IMG/VR virus record: IMGVR_UViG_3300044612_000951
Span: 1-24,134 of that record
Source: a virus
Reading direction: 5' to 3' (one strand)
Length of the DNA: 24,134 nt
This document shows positions 14,848 through 22,950 of the stretch, one piece after another. The notes under the pieces are model-generated. The model saw nothing but the letters and a program-made list of their open reading frames with translations. It made no database searches and was not told the DNA's origin. The stretch's first letter is position 1. Every line of letters begins with the position of its first letter. The position numbers and the translations under genes are program-made.

Positions 14848-15744
14848 ATGTCAGAAGAAAATGGTTCTATTGAGTCAAGTGAAGAGATTTTAGACGGTTC
14901 GGAAGAACAAAGTCAAGAACCTCAAGAACAAGCAGCCCCGATTGCTGAGCAACGGAAAATGCTTAAGAAATTGAAGCTAAAGTTTAACGGACGCGAGGTT
15001 GAAGAAGAACTTCCGTTTGAAATTGACGAAGCACATGCTGAATACATGACTCGTCAGCTACAAATGGCTAAGCTTTCTCAACACAAGTCACAAGAATTTA
15101 GTCAATTTGAGAAAGAAGTCGCATCTTTTATCCACGAATTGCGCACAAATCCTAAAAAAGCATTGTCTAACCCCGCGATTGGACTAGATATTAAGCAGTT
15201 TGCTGCTCAAATTCTAGAAGATGAGATTGCTCAGGCTCAAAAAAGTCCTGAACAAATCGAAAGAGAGAAACTGGAAGCTGAACTCCAGGCTTTAAAAGAA
15301 GAACGTGAGAAGGAAAAAGAAGAATTGCAACGCGCAGAGCTAGAAAGGCTTACTGAACGTGAGTTCGAACGCTACGATAACCTAATGTCTAGTGCTCTAG
15401 AGTCATCTAGTCTACCAAAATCTCCGTATGTTGTCAAGAAAATGACAGAATACATGATTCAAGCTGTTGAAAATGGGATTGATGTTGAGCCAAAAGACGT
15501 TATTCCTCTAATTCAAGAAGAAATGCAGTCTGATGTCCGTGATTTATTGCGCGCATTGCCTGCAGATGTAGTAGAAAAGCTTCTAGGTGATGAAATTATC
15601 ACCAGTTTACGTAAGAGTCGCGTAGCTGCTGCCAAGAAAGCTCCAGTTCCAGTTAAGTCTGGTATCAAGGATGTTGGTCGCCAGCCTGAAAAGAAAGAAG
15701 CCCCTGCTAAACAAACGACAATTAGGGACTTTTTCGGAGTATAA
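14848..15744 (+). CDS. Capsid scaffolding protein
   Basis: This 298-residue protein is acidic and helical, directly upstream of the capsid genes, as scaffolds usually are. Residues 1-35 are Glu/Ser/Gln-rich and disordered. A long coiled coil lies at about 140-180 (EREKLEAELQALKEEREKEK). The C-terminus is basic and Lys/Pro-rich (about 255-285), a common coat-binding arrangement, and ends QTTIRDFFGV. The start is ATG 14848 with AAGGA five bases upstream; a TTG at 14827 would add seven residues. No protease motif is seen in it. It has its own promoter-like word at 14770 and a terminator-like hairpin after its stop. Confidence 0.85.
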   Translation: MSEENGSIESSEEILDGSEEQSQEPQEQAAPIAEQRKMLKKLKLKFNGREVEEELPFEIDEAHAEYMTRQLQMAKLSQHKSQEFSQFEKEVASFIHELRTNPKKALSNPAIGLDIKQFAAQILEDEIAQAQKSPEQIEREKLEAELQALKEEREKEKEELQRAELERLTEREFERYDNLMSSALESSSLPKSPYVVKKMTEYMIQAVENGIDVEPKDVIPLIQEEMQSDVRDLLRALPADVVEKLLGDEIITSLRKSRVAAAKKAPVPVKSGIKDVGRQPEKKEAPAKQTTIRDFFGV

Positions 15745-15753
15745 GTACTTGAA

Positions 15754-15798
15754 ATTGGGTGATTTTGGAGTAAATTCCAGGGTCACTCAATAAATTTT
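15754..15798 (+). terminator. Terminator-like hairpin after the scaffold gene
   Basis: Bases 15754-15769 pair with 15776-15791 as a continuous 16-bp stem: ATTGGGTGA against TCACTCAAT with one G-T wobble, three T-G wobbles, then TGGA against TCCA. The loop is GTAAAT. A short T-run (15795-15798) follows. It lies ten bases after the scaffold stop and directly before promoter copy 5, so it probably limits readthrough into the capsid unit. The T-tract is short, so termination may be partial. Confidence 0.65.
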
Positions 15799-15812
15799 AA
15801 CAACTATAATTG
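15797..15812 (+). promoter_or_regulatory. TTAACAACT promoter-like element, copy 5
   Basis: TTAACAACT at 15797-15805, then ATAATT and GG at 15812-15813, starts within the T-run of the preceding hairpin. It would drive the decoration and major capsid genes, with an unusually long leader of about 130 bases before ATG 15943. Confidence 0.65.
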
Positions 15813-15942
15813 GATAACTCTGTAATATTGTTGTACTAGCCGCGATTCTTGAATATCCTTAGCCGGACTTCGATGATACCAAAGATGGGAAGATAGTACC
15901 AAAGGGCAAAATCTAATTAACTAACCATAAAAGGATATAAAA
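15813..15942 (+). promoter_or_regulatory. Long untranslated leader of the capsid unit with paired short repeats
   Basis: The roughly 130 bases between promoter copy 5 and the decoration gene contain no convincing frame. TAGCCG occurs at 15837-15842 and 15860-15865, and TACCAAAG at 15877-15884 and 15897-15904, so two short direct repeats are each spaced 20-23 bases apart. AAGGA lies seven to eight bases before the start codon. The leader could stabilise the mRNA or regulate capsid translation. Confidence 0.35.
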
Positions 15943-16272
15943 ATGGCTTTTCAATCAAAAGACAGTCTGATTTTGGGACGACAGTTAGAAGCTCAGGAAT
16001 TGGTAGTCAACGCCAATCTCGTAGCTGCTACTTCTGACCTTCCAGGCAAAGTTTCAATCGACAATAGCACACTAACTGCTACTGTTATTACTGCTGACCT
16101 AGGCGAAGACGTTGCAAAATGTTTTCTTGCTGAAGTTCGCAACCGTGCCACTGGTGCTGTAGTCGCAATTGCTGCTGCTCCATCTGTTTCTGGCTCGGAA
16201 ATCTCGGTTACGTGTAACGGCACATCTCTTGCTGACGTTGCTATCGTAATCAAATACAAAGTACAAGAATAA
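15943..16272 (+). CDS. Probable capsid decoration (head-stabilising) protein
   Basis: This 109-residue, Ala/Val/Thr-rich beta protein is encoded between scaffold and major capsid protein, the classic place for a decoration or cement protein. It has a single cysteine pair (FLAEV-preceding C and VTCNG) and no enzymatic motif. Codon use is as polished as that of the capsid gene (frequent GCT, GAA, AAC), which suits high expression. AAGGA sits upstream of the ATG. The stop is 13 bases before the capsid ATG. The call rests on position, size and composition. Confidence 0.65.
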   Translation: MAFQSKDSLILGRQLEAQELVVNANLVAATSDLPGKVSIDNSTLTATVITADLGEDVAKCFLAEVRNRATGAVVAIAAAPSVSGSEISVTCNGTSLADVAIVIKYKVQE

Positions 16273-16285
16273 TAAGGAGTATTAG

Positions 16286-17536
16286 ATGTCTACAGCTAAT
16301 AAATTTTCAACCCCAGACAATACCGTTGGTAATCTTAACGGTTTCTTCAAAGAAGTTTATGCAGATAAGCTTCATGAGTTGATTCCAGAAGGTCTCAAAC
16401 TCGTAAACCTCATCAAGTTCATTTCTAAAGAGAAAATGGGCGGTAACTTGTTCCACCAACCAGTAATTCTTGGTATGGAGCACGGTATTACTTTCGCTTC
16501 TAGCGACGACGACGCATTTAACTTGAACCCGGCTGTTGCTGGCGTTATCAAGGATGCACAAGTTCGCGGTAACCCTATGGTTATGCGTTCACTCTTGGGT
16601 TACGTAGCTGCTTCACGCGCTGCTAACGGCAAGAATGCATTTATGGATGCTACTAAGTATCTCGTAGCTAATATGCTCCGTTCTATGTCTAAGAAGCTTG
16701 AAATCCACTTGCTTTACGGTCAAAAAGGTTACGGAACTGTTGCTGCTGGTGGTGTTTCTACTACTCAAGTAACAATTGCAACTGCTGAATGGGCTCCGGG
16801 TATCTGGGCTGGTGCAGAAGGTATGCCAATCGAGATTCTCGACGCTGCTGGTACAACTTCTCGCGGTGAGTTCGTAATTGCTTCTGTTAACATGGAAACT
16901 CGCGTTCTTACTCTTAACGCTTCTGCTGCAAATGCTGGCGTTGTTGCTACTGACGTGATCTACCACAAAGGTGCATTCGGTAACGAATTCGCTGGTATCC
17001 ACAAGATTCTTGAAAACACTGGCACTTTGTTCAATATCAACGCCGGTACTTACAACCTCTGGAAAGGTAACTCTTATCCAGTAGCTGGTGCTTTGAGCTT
17101 CCAAAAAGTTTCAAAAGGTATCGCTCGTCCGGTTGAAAAAGGATTGGATTCTAAGATTACTCTTATGGTTAACCCTCGCGGTTGGGCTGATCTTCTCCAA
17201 GATTTGGCTGCTCTCCGTAAGTTTGACCAGTCTTACAGCCCAGCTCAACTTGAGCAAGGTTCTAAGTCAATCAAGTTCTTCTCTCAAAACGGCGACATCG
17301 AAATCGTTCCTTCAATCTACGTGAAAGAAGGTTACGCTTACGGTCTATGTGTTGAAGAGTGGATGCGCGTAGGTTCTAGCGACATTACGTTCAAGCGTCC
17401 AGGTCAAGGTGAAGAATTCTTCCGCGATCTAGAGAACTCAGCAGCTTACGAGCTTCGCTTGTACACTGACCAAGCTGTGTTCTGTATGTCTCCAGGTAAG
17501 AACGTTCTTTACACTGGTATCGTCAACGTAGCTTAA
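16286..17536 (+). CDS. Major capsid protein
   Basis: This 416-residue protein lies directly after scaffold and decoration genes, with a perfect AGGAG site seven bases before ATG. The sequence fits an HK97-fold coat: a helical N-terminal arm (FFKEVYADKLHELIPEGLKL), a spine-helix region near residues 110-145 (ATKYLVANMLRSMSKKLEIH), an inserted beta domain (about 150-225, AAGGVSTTQVTIATAEW onwards) and a C-terminal A-domain with FKRPGQGEEFFRDLE and YTDQAVFCMSPGK. Codons are strongly biased toward a preferred set, unlike most of the window, as expected for the most abundant virion protein. A strong terminator follows 25 bases downstream. The fold is inferred, not proven. Confidence 0.88.
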   Translation: MSTANKFSTPDNTVGNLNGFFKEVYADKLHELIPEGLKLVNLIKFISKEKMGGNLFHQPVILGMEHGITFASSDDDAFNLNPAVAGVIKDAQVRGNPMVMRSLLGYVAASRAANGKNAFMDATKYLVANMLRSMSKKLEIHLLYGQKGYGTVAAGGVSTTQVTIATAEWAPGIWAGAEGMPIEILDAAGTTSRGEFVIASVNMETRVLTLNASAANAGVVATDVIYHKGAFGNEFAGIHKILENTGTLFNINAGTYNLWKGNSYPVAGALSFQKVSKGIARPVEKGLDSKITLMVNPRGWADLLQDLAALRKFDQSYSPAQLEQGSKSIKFFSQNGDIEIVPSIYVKEGYAYGLCVEEWMRVGSSDITFKRPGQGEEFFRDLENSAAYELRLYTDQAVFCMSPGKNVLYTGIVNVA

Positions 17537-17561
17537 TAATTCTAAGTAGTTATTAAAGGGT

Positions 17562-17594
17562 AGCCCCGGGATAAAACCTGGGGCTTTTCTTTTT
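17562..17594 (+). terminator. Strong intrinsic terminator after the capsid gene
   Basis: AGCCCCGGG (17562-17570) pairs with CCTGGGGCT (17577-17585) over nine base pairs with one G-T wobble and an ATAAAA loop. It is followed by TTTCTTTTT. It is the clearest terminator in the window. It closes the capsid transcript before promoter copy 6. Confidence 0.92.
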
Positions 17595-17611
17595 GTATCT
17601 GCTATAAGTAA

Positions 17612-17627
17612 TTAACAACTCTCTATG
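17612..17627 (+). promoter_or_regulatory. TTAACAACT promoter-like element, copy 6
   Basis: TTAACAACT at 17612-17620, then CTCTAT and GG at 17627-17628. It sits between the capsid terminator and the tail-fibre genes, 26 bases before the ATG at 17653. Read with its upstream A bases, AATTAAC...CTC-CTA resembles the T3 RNA polymerase promoter (AATTAACCCTCACTAAAGGG), which supports the single-subunit polymerase idea. Confidence 0.65.
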
Positions 17628-17652
17628 GTTATATTATTATCATAGGAAAGTC

Positions 17653-18153
17653 ATGCCGCGATTAGTCATAAAAGGTACAATAGTAAATATACCTGATTCT
17701 GCCGCCTCTCCCAACTGGTCTCCAGCCATTATTCAAGGGTTTGAAGTTTTAGCAGATGCAGTTAACGCTGTAACAGGTTCATTTGACGTTGCACCTCAAG
17801 TTCAAAACATCGACGCAAACAACAATAGCTCAGATATTACATTAAATAATCTAGTATTCCCTCCTTCTGAAGTCAGGGCTGCTACAGTTTACTACACTGT
17901 TGCTCGCTCTACGAACGATTCTGGTCCACCAGACGGTCAAAACCTTACAGAAGCTGGAACAATAGAAATTAGTTACAATTCTAGCCGCCCAACAAACGAA
18001 AAATGGGAGCTAGTGCGCACCGGACAAGGTGATGCATTAATTACTTTTGAAATTACCGATCTAGGTCAGATCACATTTACAACCAGTCCTTTGACTGGAG
18101 TTGACCACACCGGTATTATATCTTACCGCGCAATAAGTATTCTTAACGATTAG
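17653..18153 (+). CDS. Tail-fibre-associated virion protein
   Basis: This 166-residue protein has a short N-terminal helix (WSPAIIQGFEVLADAVNAVT) and a beta-rich C-terminal domain. The signature is STNDSG, GTIEISYNSS, KWELVRTGQGDA, ITFTTSPLTG and GIISYRAISIL, which I recognise as a small beta domain found in proteins encoded next to phage tail fibres. AGGAAAG lies just before the ATG. It opens the unit after promoter copy 6 and stops ten bases before the giant fibre gene. It may join the fibre to the tail. Confidence 0.65.
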   Translation: MPRLVIKGTIVNIPDSAASPNWSPAIIQGFEVLADAVNAVTGSFDVAPQVQNIDANNNSSDITLNNLVFPPSEVRAATVYYTVARSTNDSGPPDGQNLTEAGTIEISYNSSRPTNEKWELVRTGQGDALITFEITDLGQITFTTSPLTGVDHTGIISYRAISILND

Positions 18154-18163
18154 GAGAATCGGG

Positions 18164-21100
18164 ATGTTAAATATTAAAAAGTTTTGGACTGGAATTAGAC
18201 TTGTTGCAAAGTCTGTTTTACAATCTGATACGAAGGGTGAATTGGAAGTAGAGGATAGTTCTGGTAAGTTAAATTACCATAACGGTTCAACTCGATCTCC
18301 GGTAGTTACAGAATCTCATTCTGCAACCCTAACAAATAAAACGCTAACTTCACCAGTCATCGATACTGGGGTTAGCGGAACTGCAATTGACGTAGATGGA
18401 ACTCTTTCTAGCGCGGTTGACACGAAAGTTCCTTCGGCTCTAGCTGTAAAAACATATGTTGACGCTAGTTCTGGTGATGTACAAGCTGATGTTGATGATT
18501 TGATCACTCTTTCTGGAGTTGCAGCAAATTCAACCGACCTTGGGACATTTACGGGAAGTACAATTCCTGATAACTCGGATAATAAAGAAGCTTTACAAGC
18601 TTTAGAAACTGGTTTAGAAGATCACATTAACGATGCTTCTGATGCACATGATGCTTCTGCAATTAGTAATGCTCCGGCTGGTACAATCGCAGCTACAGAT
18701 GTTCAAGCAGCTATTAATGAACTCGATGGTGATATTCAAGCTCATATTAACGATACTAGCGATGCACACGATGCCTCAGCTATTTCAAATGTGCCATCAG
18801 GTAACTTAGCTGCGACAGACGTACAAGGTGCGTTAAATGAATTGCAAAGTGATATTGACACTAGAGCAACTTCTTCAGCTTTAACTGCACACACAGGAGC
18901 TTCAACTGGAGTTCATGGTGTAGTCGGTTCTGTTGTTGGTACAACTGACTCACAGACTCTCACAAATAAAATCATTACCGGCGCGGATATCCGTACTCCA
19001 ATTCGTTCTGATGTAAAGCAAGACACCAAAGCTAATCTCATTACTTACGCTCTTACAGCTTCTAACGGTCAGCTCTGTTTTGCGACTGATACAAAGGAAA
19101 TGTTCCAGGTTGTCGATACTCTTCTTGAGTCTGTCGGTGGAAGTGCTGGCATCGGCGGAGTAGATATTCTCTTCGCTCAGACCTTTGAAGAAGCTGCTCT
19201 TACAGACTTTACACAAACTGGGCTCTCTCTTTCTACAAGCTCTCCGCTTCACGGGGAAATCTCTGCTCTTTTAACGCACGATAGCGTGTCTAATCAGTCG
19301 TTTAAGCAAGTTATTCCAGTAGATGCTAAGTTCCGTGGCGAGTCAATGACAATGCGTTTAAACGTCAAATCTAACGCTTCTGACGGCAACGTAACATTGA
19401 ACGTGTATGATGAAACAAACGCAGCTAATCTTATTGCTTCAGAACAGCTCCAGCTTTCTAACGATGTTTCAGGACAGCTAAACAAATTTGGTTTTACTAT
19501 CCCAGAAACATGTGCAAGCTTATCTTATACAATTACAGCTTTACCAGAAGCTGGTTCTCCAGAAACAAGAATTGATGATATTATTGCAGAACTTGCAGTA
19601 ACTTCTCTTCTTTCTACAAGCGTAGAAGTTCCCAACATCACGGCTTGGCAGGGTTATACTCCAACATTCCAAGGCTTCGGTACTCCAAGTGCTGTTGAAT
19701 TTGAATGGCGACAAGTTGGTGAGGATGTAGAAATTCGTGGTAAGTTTACTTCTGGAACTCCTACGGCTGTAGAAGCTAGAATTGGACTACCCGCTGGCTT
19801 GACTTCTGCGAGCACTGCACTCATTCCAAGCTTACAACAAGTAGGAGTTTATGCTCGCGGAGGTTCTGCTGTCTCTCACCACGGCTCTTTCATGCTACAG
19901 GAGCCTTCCGTTTCGTACATGACAATGAGCACAGACGCTTTCGGTAGCGGTTCTATTGACCCTCTAGCAAAAGCATTAGGTAACGCTATCTTATTGGCAG
20001 GAAATATCCTGTCTATCACAGCAAAAGTACCATGTGCAGGTTTATCAGCCACTACAACAAAATCTATTGACTTGACTCAAAGCGGGTTAGTTCAAGAAGG
20101 GGATAGTGTATTAAGATTAAGAACGTTTAACGCTTACGCATCAACCGCTACTCGTATCCCTAGATTTTCTAATGTTGATCAAAACTTAGGAAGCTCTCTT
20201 CAGTATAATTCGTCTGCCACAGATGGAGATAGTATTACAGTTCTTGAAAACGGAACTTACACCTTTAACTTCTCCTTTTCAGCAAACTCTACTCACTCGA
20301 TTGCTCTTTCGAGAAACCCCTCTGTCGGGGAGAGGGCGACCAATGCAAGTTCTTTAACAGGTGCAGTAATTTTAAACAGACAGTCAGGTATTCCAGGAAA
20401 CCAATCCACTACAGTCTCGTGGTCAGGTGAATTGAACTCTGGAGACGTGATATACCCCCATACTGAGGCTGTAGTCTCTAGTGGAGGTAATGAAGTTCGA
20501 GCTTTTTTCTCCGCGTCAAAACAAGGCTCCCTAAAACAAGTCTCTGTTTCTTCTGATCAGAAAATCAAAATCCCTACCTCAGAACTCCGCATGGAAGGTG
20601 CAAGTTCTCGCGGTGCAGTTGCAACAGCTATTGTCAGATTCGATAACGTAGCTAAAGTTCGTGGCGATGCTTTTACAATCACTAGTACGGCGAATGATGG
20701 TACGTTTATTACGATGAGGAAAGCTGGTAGATTAGATATTACAGCTTCGTTTGCTGCTCCTTCTGCGACCACTGTCTACTTATCGAAGAACCAACAAGTA
20801 CTTACGGCTGCTCCAGCAGCCTCTGAAACTTTGGCTGGACAGGTTCAAGGTTTAGCGTCGGCAGCTTTTGTTAGTTGCTCGTATTCTGGAGATGTAGCAG
20901 TTGGAGATGTAATTAGAGTAAATGCAGATGCAAACCCTACGTCCATCGCAGCAAACAATCTAAACCTATCATTCCAAGAACAAGACATCTCCGTTTCTGT
21001 TACAAACACATTGCCCCAGTTTAGTGAGAGTGATAGTAGTGTTCGTTTAAACGTAGCTAATGGTTTCGGTTCAACAGCAACTTCAACAATGCGGTTTGCT

Positions 21101-22948
21101 ATTTTGATAGAGAACTTAGGCTCGGATATTGAGTATGTAGACTCAGCTTCCAACGGAGCTACTTTTACAGCTAAAAGTGCTGGCTTATACTCTATAAGTG
21201 CCACAGTTCAGGGTTCTGGAGGAGTTACATCTTTCGGTATTACTCGTAATGCTGTAGGTAATGAATCTGTAGCTACGTTAGGAGCAGCAGGTTCTGCGCT
21301 CCTATTAGACTGGACTAGCGAGTCAGATGGCACATTCAATAATGTTGAGCAAATAGGAGGACAGTACCGTCTAGGACAAGGGGATGTCATTAGACTCCAA
21401 TCTAACAGTGCCCCTATTACTAACAGTAATATTAGATTCTCCATCTCAAAAGTCGGCAAACCTAACGTAACCGGTGTCGATGTGACACCGTTTGTGAACG
21501 TGCCACAGCCTGAAGTAGCTTTTATTAGACGAAGTGCTAATCCTACAGCTTTTGGTGGAACGGATACTCGGATTGTTAGATTTGCAAACTCGGTAGAATC
21601 TAAAGGTAGCGCGATTGCTGTCACAGATACGGCAGCAAATGGTACAATTATCACAGCGTTAAAAAAGGGTAAATTAAGCTTATCCACTAGTCTGACATTT
21701 AACGGAGTTGCTGGTTTTGGGTTTATAGCAAAAAACATATCAGGAGCTGATTTAACCAATACAGATTCGTCTGGAAATTATAATGTAGCTTCTTCTTACA
21801 CGGCAGCAACTTCAAACAACGTACAGTCTATGTCGTGGGAAGGGGATGTTGAGATTGGAGACACTTTCAGAGTTAAGGTAATTACAGGAACAGCCCCTAA
21901 CGGATATTCGACGATTAGTGCTTCTTTCACAGGGAACTCCGATCAAATCCTAACAGCTCCTGAAACGTTCTCTACAGACACAGCTTCGCTTACTTACGCA
22001 GGTTCTGGTACTTACACACTAGCTACTTTAGCTAATGCTCCAGTTGGTACGTTTATCACGTTTACTTACGCTGCTTCTACGAACACTAGAACGCAGACTA
22101 CTGTAGCTCCGACACAGACTACTGCGGATATGAACACTAATGGTATTCGTATGTTTACCAGAGTCTTCAGTGCTGCCTCTACAGCAGGTAATCCTTCTTG
22201 TATGGCAATACAGATCGGTAAAGGACTGAAGGGTAGAACTTTAGATTTGTATAAATCTACCGGAAAAGTTACACAGGGGACTGTAGATACGGTCTACATA
22301 GCTACAGATGTCCAATCTGGCTTTACTATAAAAGAATACAATGAAATAACTGGTATTCTTATTATTGATTCTGGGAGGACTTTAAACGGGTCTGGAACGA
22401 CTACGAATGTATTTACTTATAGTGACCTCACATCGCAAACAGACGGATATCTCGTAATTAACGCAAGTAAGAACCCTGCGCTGACTGGATTAGGGTTAGG
22501 AACTGTGGCTGTACGTGTTCAAAACACTAGCGGTCAGAGTATTCCCAACACGGGTGCGCATACTATTACATATGATGCAGCTAAAGTGTACGATACCCAT
22601 GGAGCTATGAATGCTGCTACGGGCATCTTTACAGCCCCCGAAAGCGGGTACTATCAAGTATCAGGGGCTCTTTATTTTAATAGTGCCGTATACGTATTAG
22701 CTAATAGTGCATCGTTGAGCTTGAGTGTAAATGGGGTCTTCCATACGTACTTAAATCTTCAATACGCAGAAAGAGCTGCCTCGATTGATATCCAGTTAGA
22801 CGGTTCAGTGGGTGTATTTCTTAAAAGAGGCGACACTTTAAATCTGGCAGTATCTAATGGTAGAACCGGAGGAGCTACGCCTCTATTTACAGGAGCTAAC
22901 TATAACTACCTAACTATCCATAAAACTTCTATCGGGACAGGTAACTAA
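18164..22948 (+). CDS. Giant tail fibre (receptor-binding) protein with jelly-roll array
   Basis: The protein has 1594 residues. About 1-150 form an attachment region with LTNKTLTSPVIDTG and a helical linker. Residues 154-233 hold two 40-residue repeats with the well-known fibre phrase HIND-SDAHDASAISN. About 330-475 look like a carbohydrate-binding-type beta sandwich. About 490-620 carry the fibre domain WQGYTPTFQGFGTP...EWRQVGEDVEIRGKF. About 650-1255 hold four diverged jelly-roll-like repeats (starts near 650, 806, 956, 1117). About 1445-1590 is a C1q/TNF-like domain (IFTAPESGYYQVSGALYFN). It should form a trimer that binds the host surface. AGGAGA precedes the ATG. No intramolecular chaperone motif is recognised. 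Confidence 0.88.
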   Translation: MLNIKKFWTGIRLVAKSVLQSDTKGELEVEDSSGKLNYHNGSTRSPVVTESHSATLTNKTLTSPVIDTGVSGTAIDVDGTLSSAVDTKVPSALAVKTYVDASSGDVQADVDDLITLSGVAANSTDLGTFTGSTIPDNSDNKEALQALETGLEDHINDASDAHDASAISNAPAGTIAATDVQAAINELDGDIQAHINDTSDAHDASAISNVPSGNLAATDVQGALNELQSDIDTRATSSALTAHTGASTGVHGVVGSVVGTTDSQTLTNKIITGADIRTPIRSDVKQDTKANLITYALTASNGQLCFATDTKEMFQVVDTLLESVGGSAGIGGVDILFAQTFEEAALTDFTQTGLSLSTSSPLHGEISALLTHDSVSNQSFKQVIPVDAKFRGESMTMRLNVKSNASDGNVTLNVYDETNAANLIASEQLQLSNDVSGQLNKFGFTIPETCASLSYTITALPEAGSPETRIDDIIAELAVTSLLSTSVEVPNITAWQGYTPTFQGFGTPSAVEFEWRQVGEDVEIRGKFTSGTPTAVEARIGLPAGLTSASTALIPSLQQVGVYARGGSAVSHHGSFMLQEPSVSYMTMSTDAFGSGSIDPLAKALGNAILLAGNILSITAKVPCAGLSATTTKSIDLTQSGLVQEGDSVLRLRTFNAYASTATRIPRFSNVDQNLGSSLQYNSSATDGDSITVLENGTYTFNFSFSANSTHSIALSRNPSVGERATNASSLTGAVILNRQSGIPGNQSTTVSWSGELNSGDVIYPHTEAVVSSGGNEVRAFFSASKQGSLKQVSVSSDQKIKIPTSELRMEGASSRGAVATAIVRFDNVAKVRGDAFTITSTANDGTFITMRKAGRLDITASFAAPSATTVYLSKNQQVLTAAPAASETLAGQVQGLASAAFVSCSYSGDVAVGDVIRVNADANPTSIAANNLNLSFQEQDISVSVTNTLPQFSESDSSVRLNVANGFGSTATSTMRFAILIENLGSDIEYVDSASNGATFTAKSAGLYSISATVQGSGGVTSFGITRNAVGNESVATLGAAGSALLLDWTSESDGTFNNVEQIGGQYRLGQGDVIRLQSNSAPITNSNIRFSISKVGKPNVTGVDVTPFVNVPQPEVAFIRRSANPTAFGGTDTRIVRFANSVESKGSAIAVTDTAANGTIITALKKGKLSLSTSLTFNGVAGFGFIAKNISGADLTNTDSSGNYNVASSYTAATSNNVQSMSWEGDVEIGDTFRVKVITGTAPNGYSTISASFTGNSDQILTAPETFSTDTASLTYAGSGTYTLATLANAPVGTFITFTYAASTNTRTQTTVAPTQTTADMNTNGIRMFTRVFSAASTAGNPSCMAIQIGKGLKGRTLDLYKSTGKVTQGTVDTVYIATDVQSGFTIKEYNEITGILIIDSGRTLNGSGTTTNVFTYSDLTSQTDGYLVINASKNPALTGLGLGTVAVRVQNTSGQSIPNTGAHTITYDAAKVYDTHGAMNAATGIFTAPESGYYQVSGALYFNSAVYVLANSASLSLSVNGVFHTYLNLQYAERAASIDIQLDGSVGVFLKRGDTLNLAVSNGRTGGATPLFTGANYNYLTIHKTSIGTGN
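18623..18862 (+). repeat. Two 40-residue HINDxSDAHDASAISN repeats in the fibre shaft
   Basis: Two consecutive 120-base units (from 18623 and from 18743) encode near-identical 40-residue repeats: HIND, SDAHDASAISN, then AATDVQ-A-NEL. DNA identity is clearly lower than protein identity, with many third-position changes, so selection rather than recent copying maintains them. This repeat type is common in fibres of unrelated phages. Confidence 0.8.
20098..21950 (+). repeat. Four tandem diverged jelly-roll-like domains in the fibre
   Basis: Segments beginning near 20110, 20582, 21030 and 21515 share one plan: an R-containing first strand, an ATxxIxRF-N strand, G(S/D)-(I/F) with a TA-(D/N)G(T/A)-(I/F)(I/T) segment, K-G/S-AG-L-I, a long variable loop, S-(S/E)GD(V)--GD-(I/F)R and a last strand. 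Each is about 150-160 residues long. The pattern resembles C1q/TNF-type heads. Boundaries are approximate. Confidence 0.6.
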
Positions 22949-22950
22949 TT

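Noticed and set aside
16613-17104. 163-codon open frame on the minus strand inside the capsid gene
   Set aside because: It is a shadow of the strongly codon-biased capsid gene. The translation is Ser/Thr/Cys-rich with no ribosome site or motif, and every supported gene is on the + strand.
21208-21759. 183-codon open frame on the minus strand inside the fibre gene
   Set aside because: The opposite frame is an obvious fibre gene with internal domain repeats. The minus-strand product shows no motif and no promoter or ribosome site.
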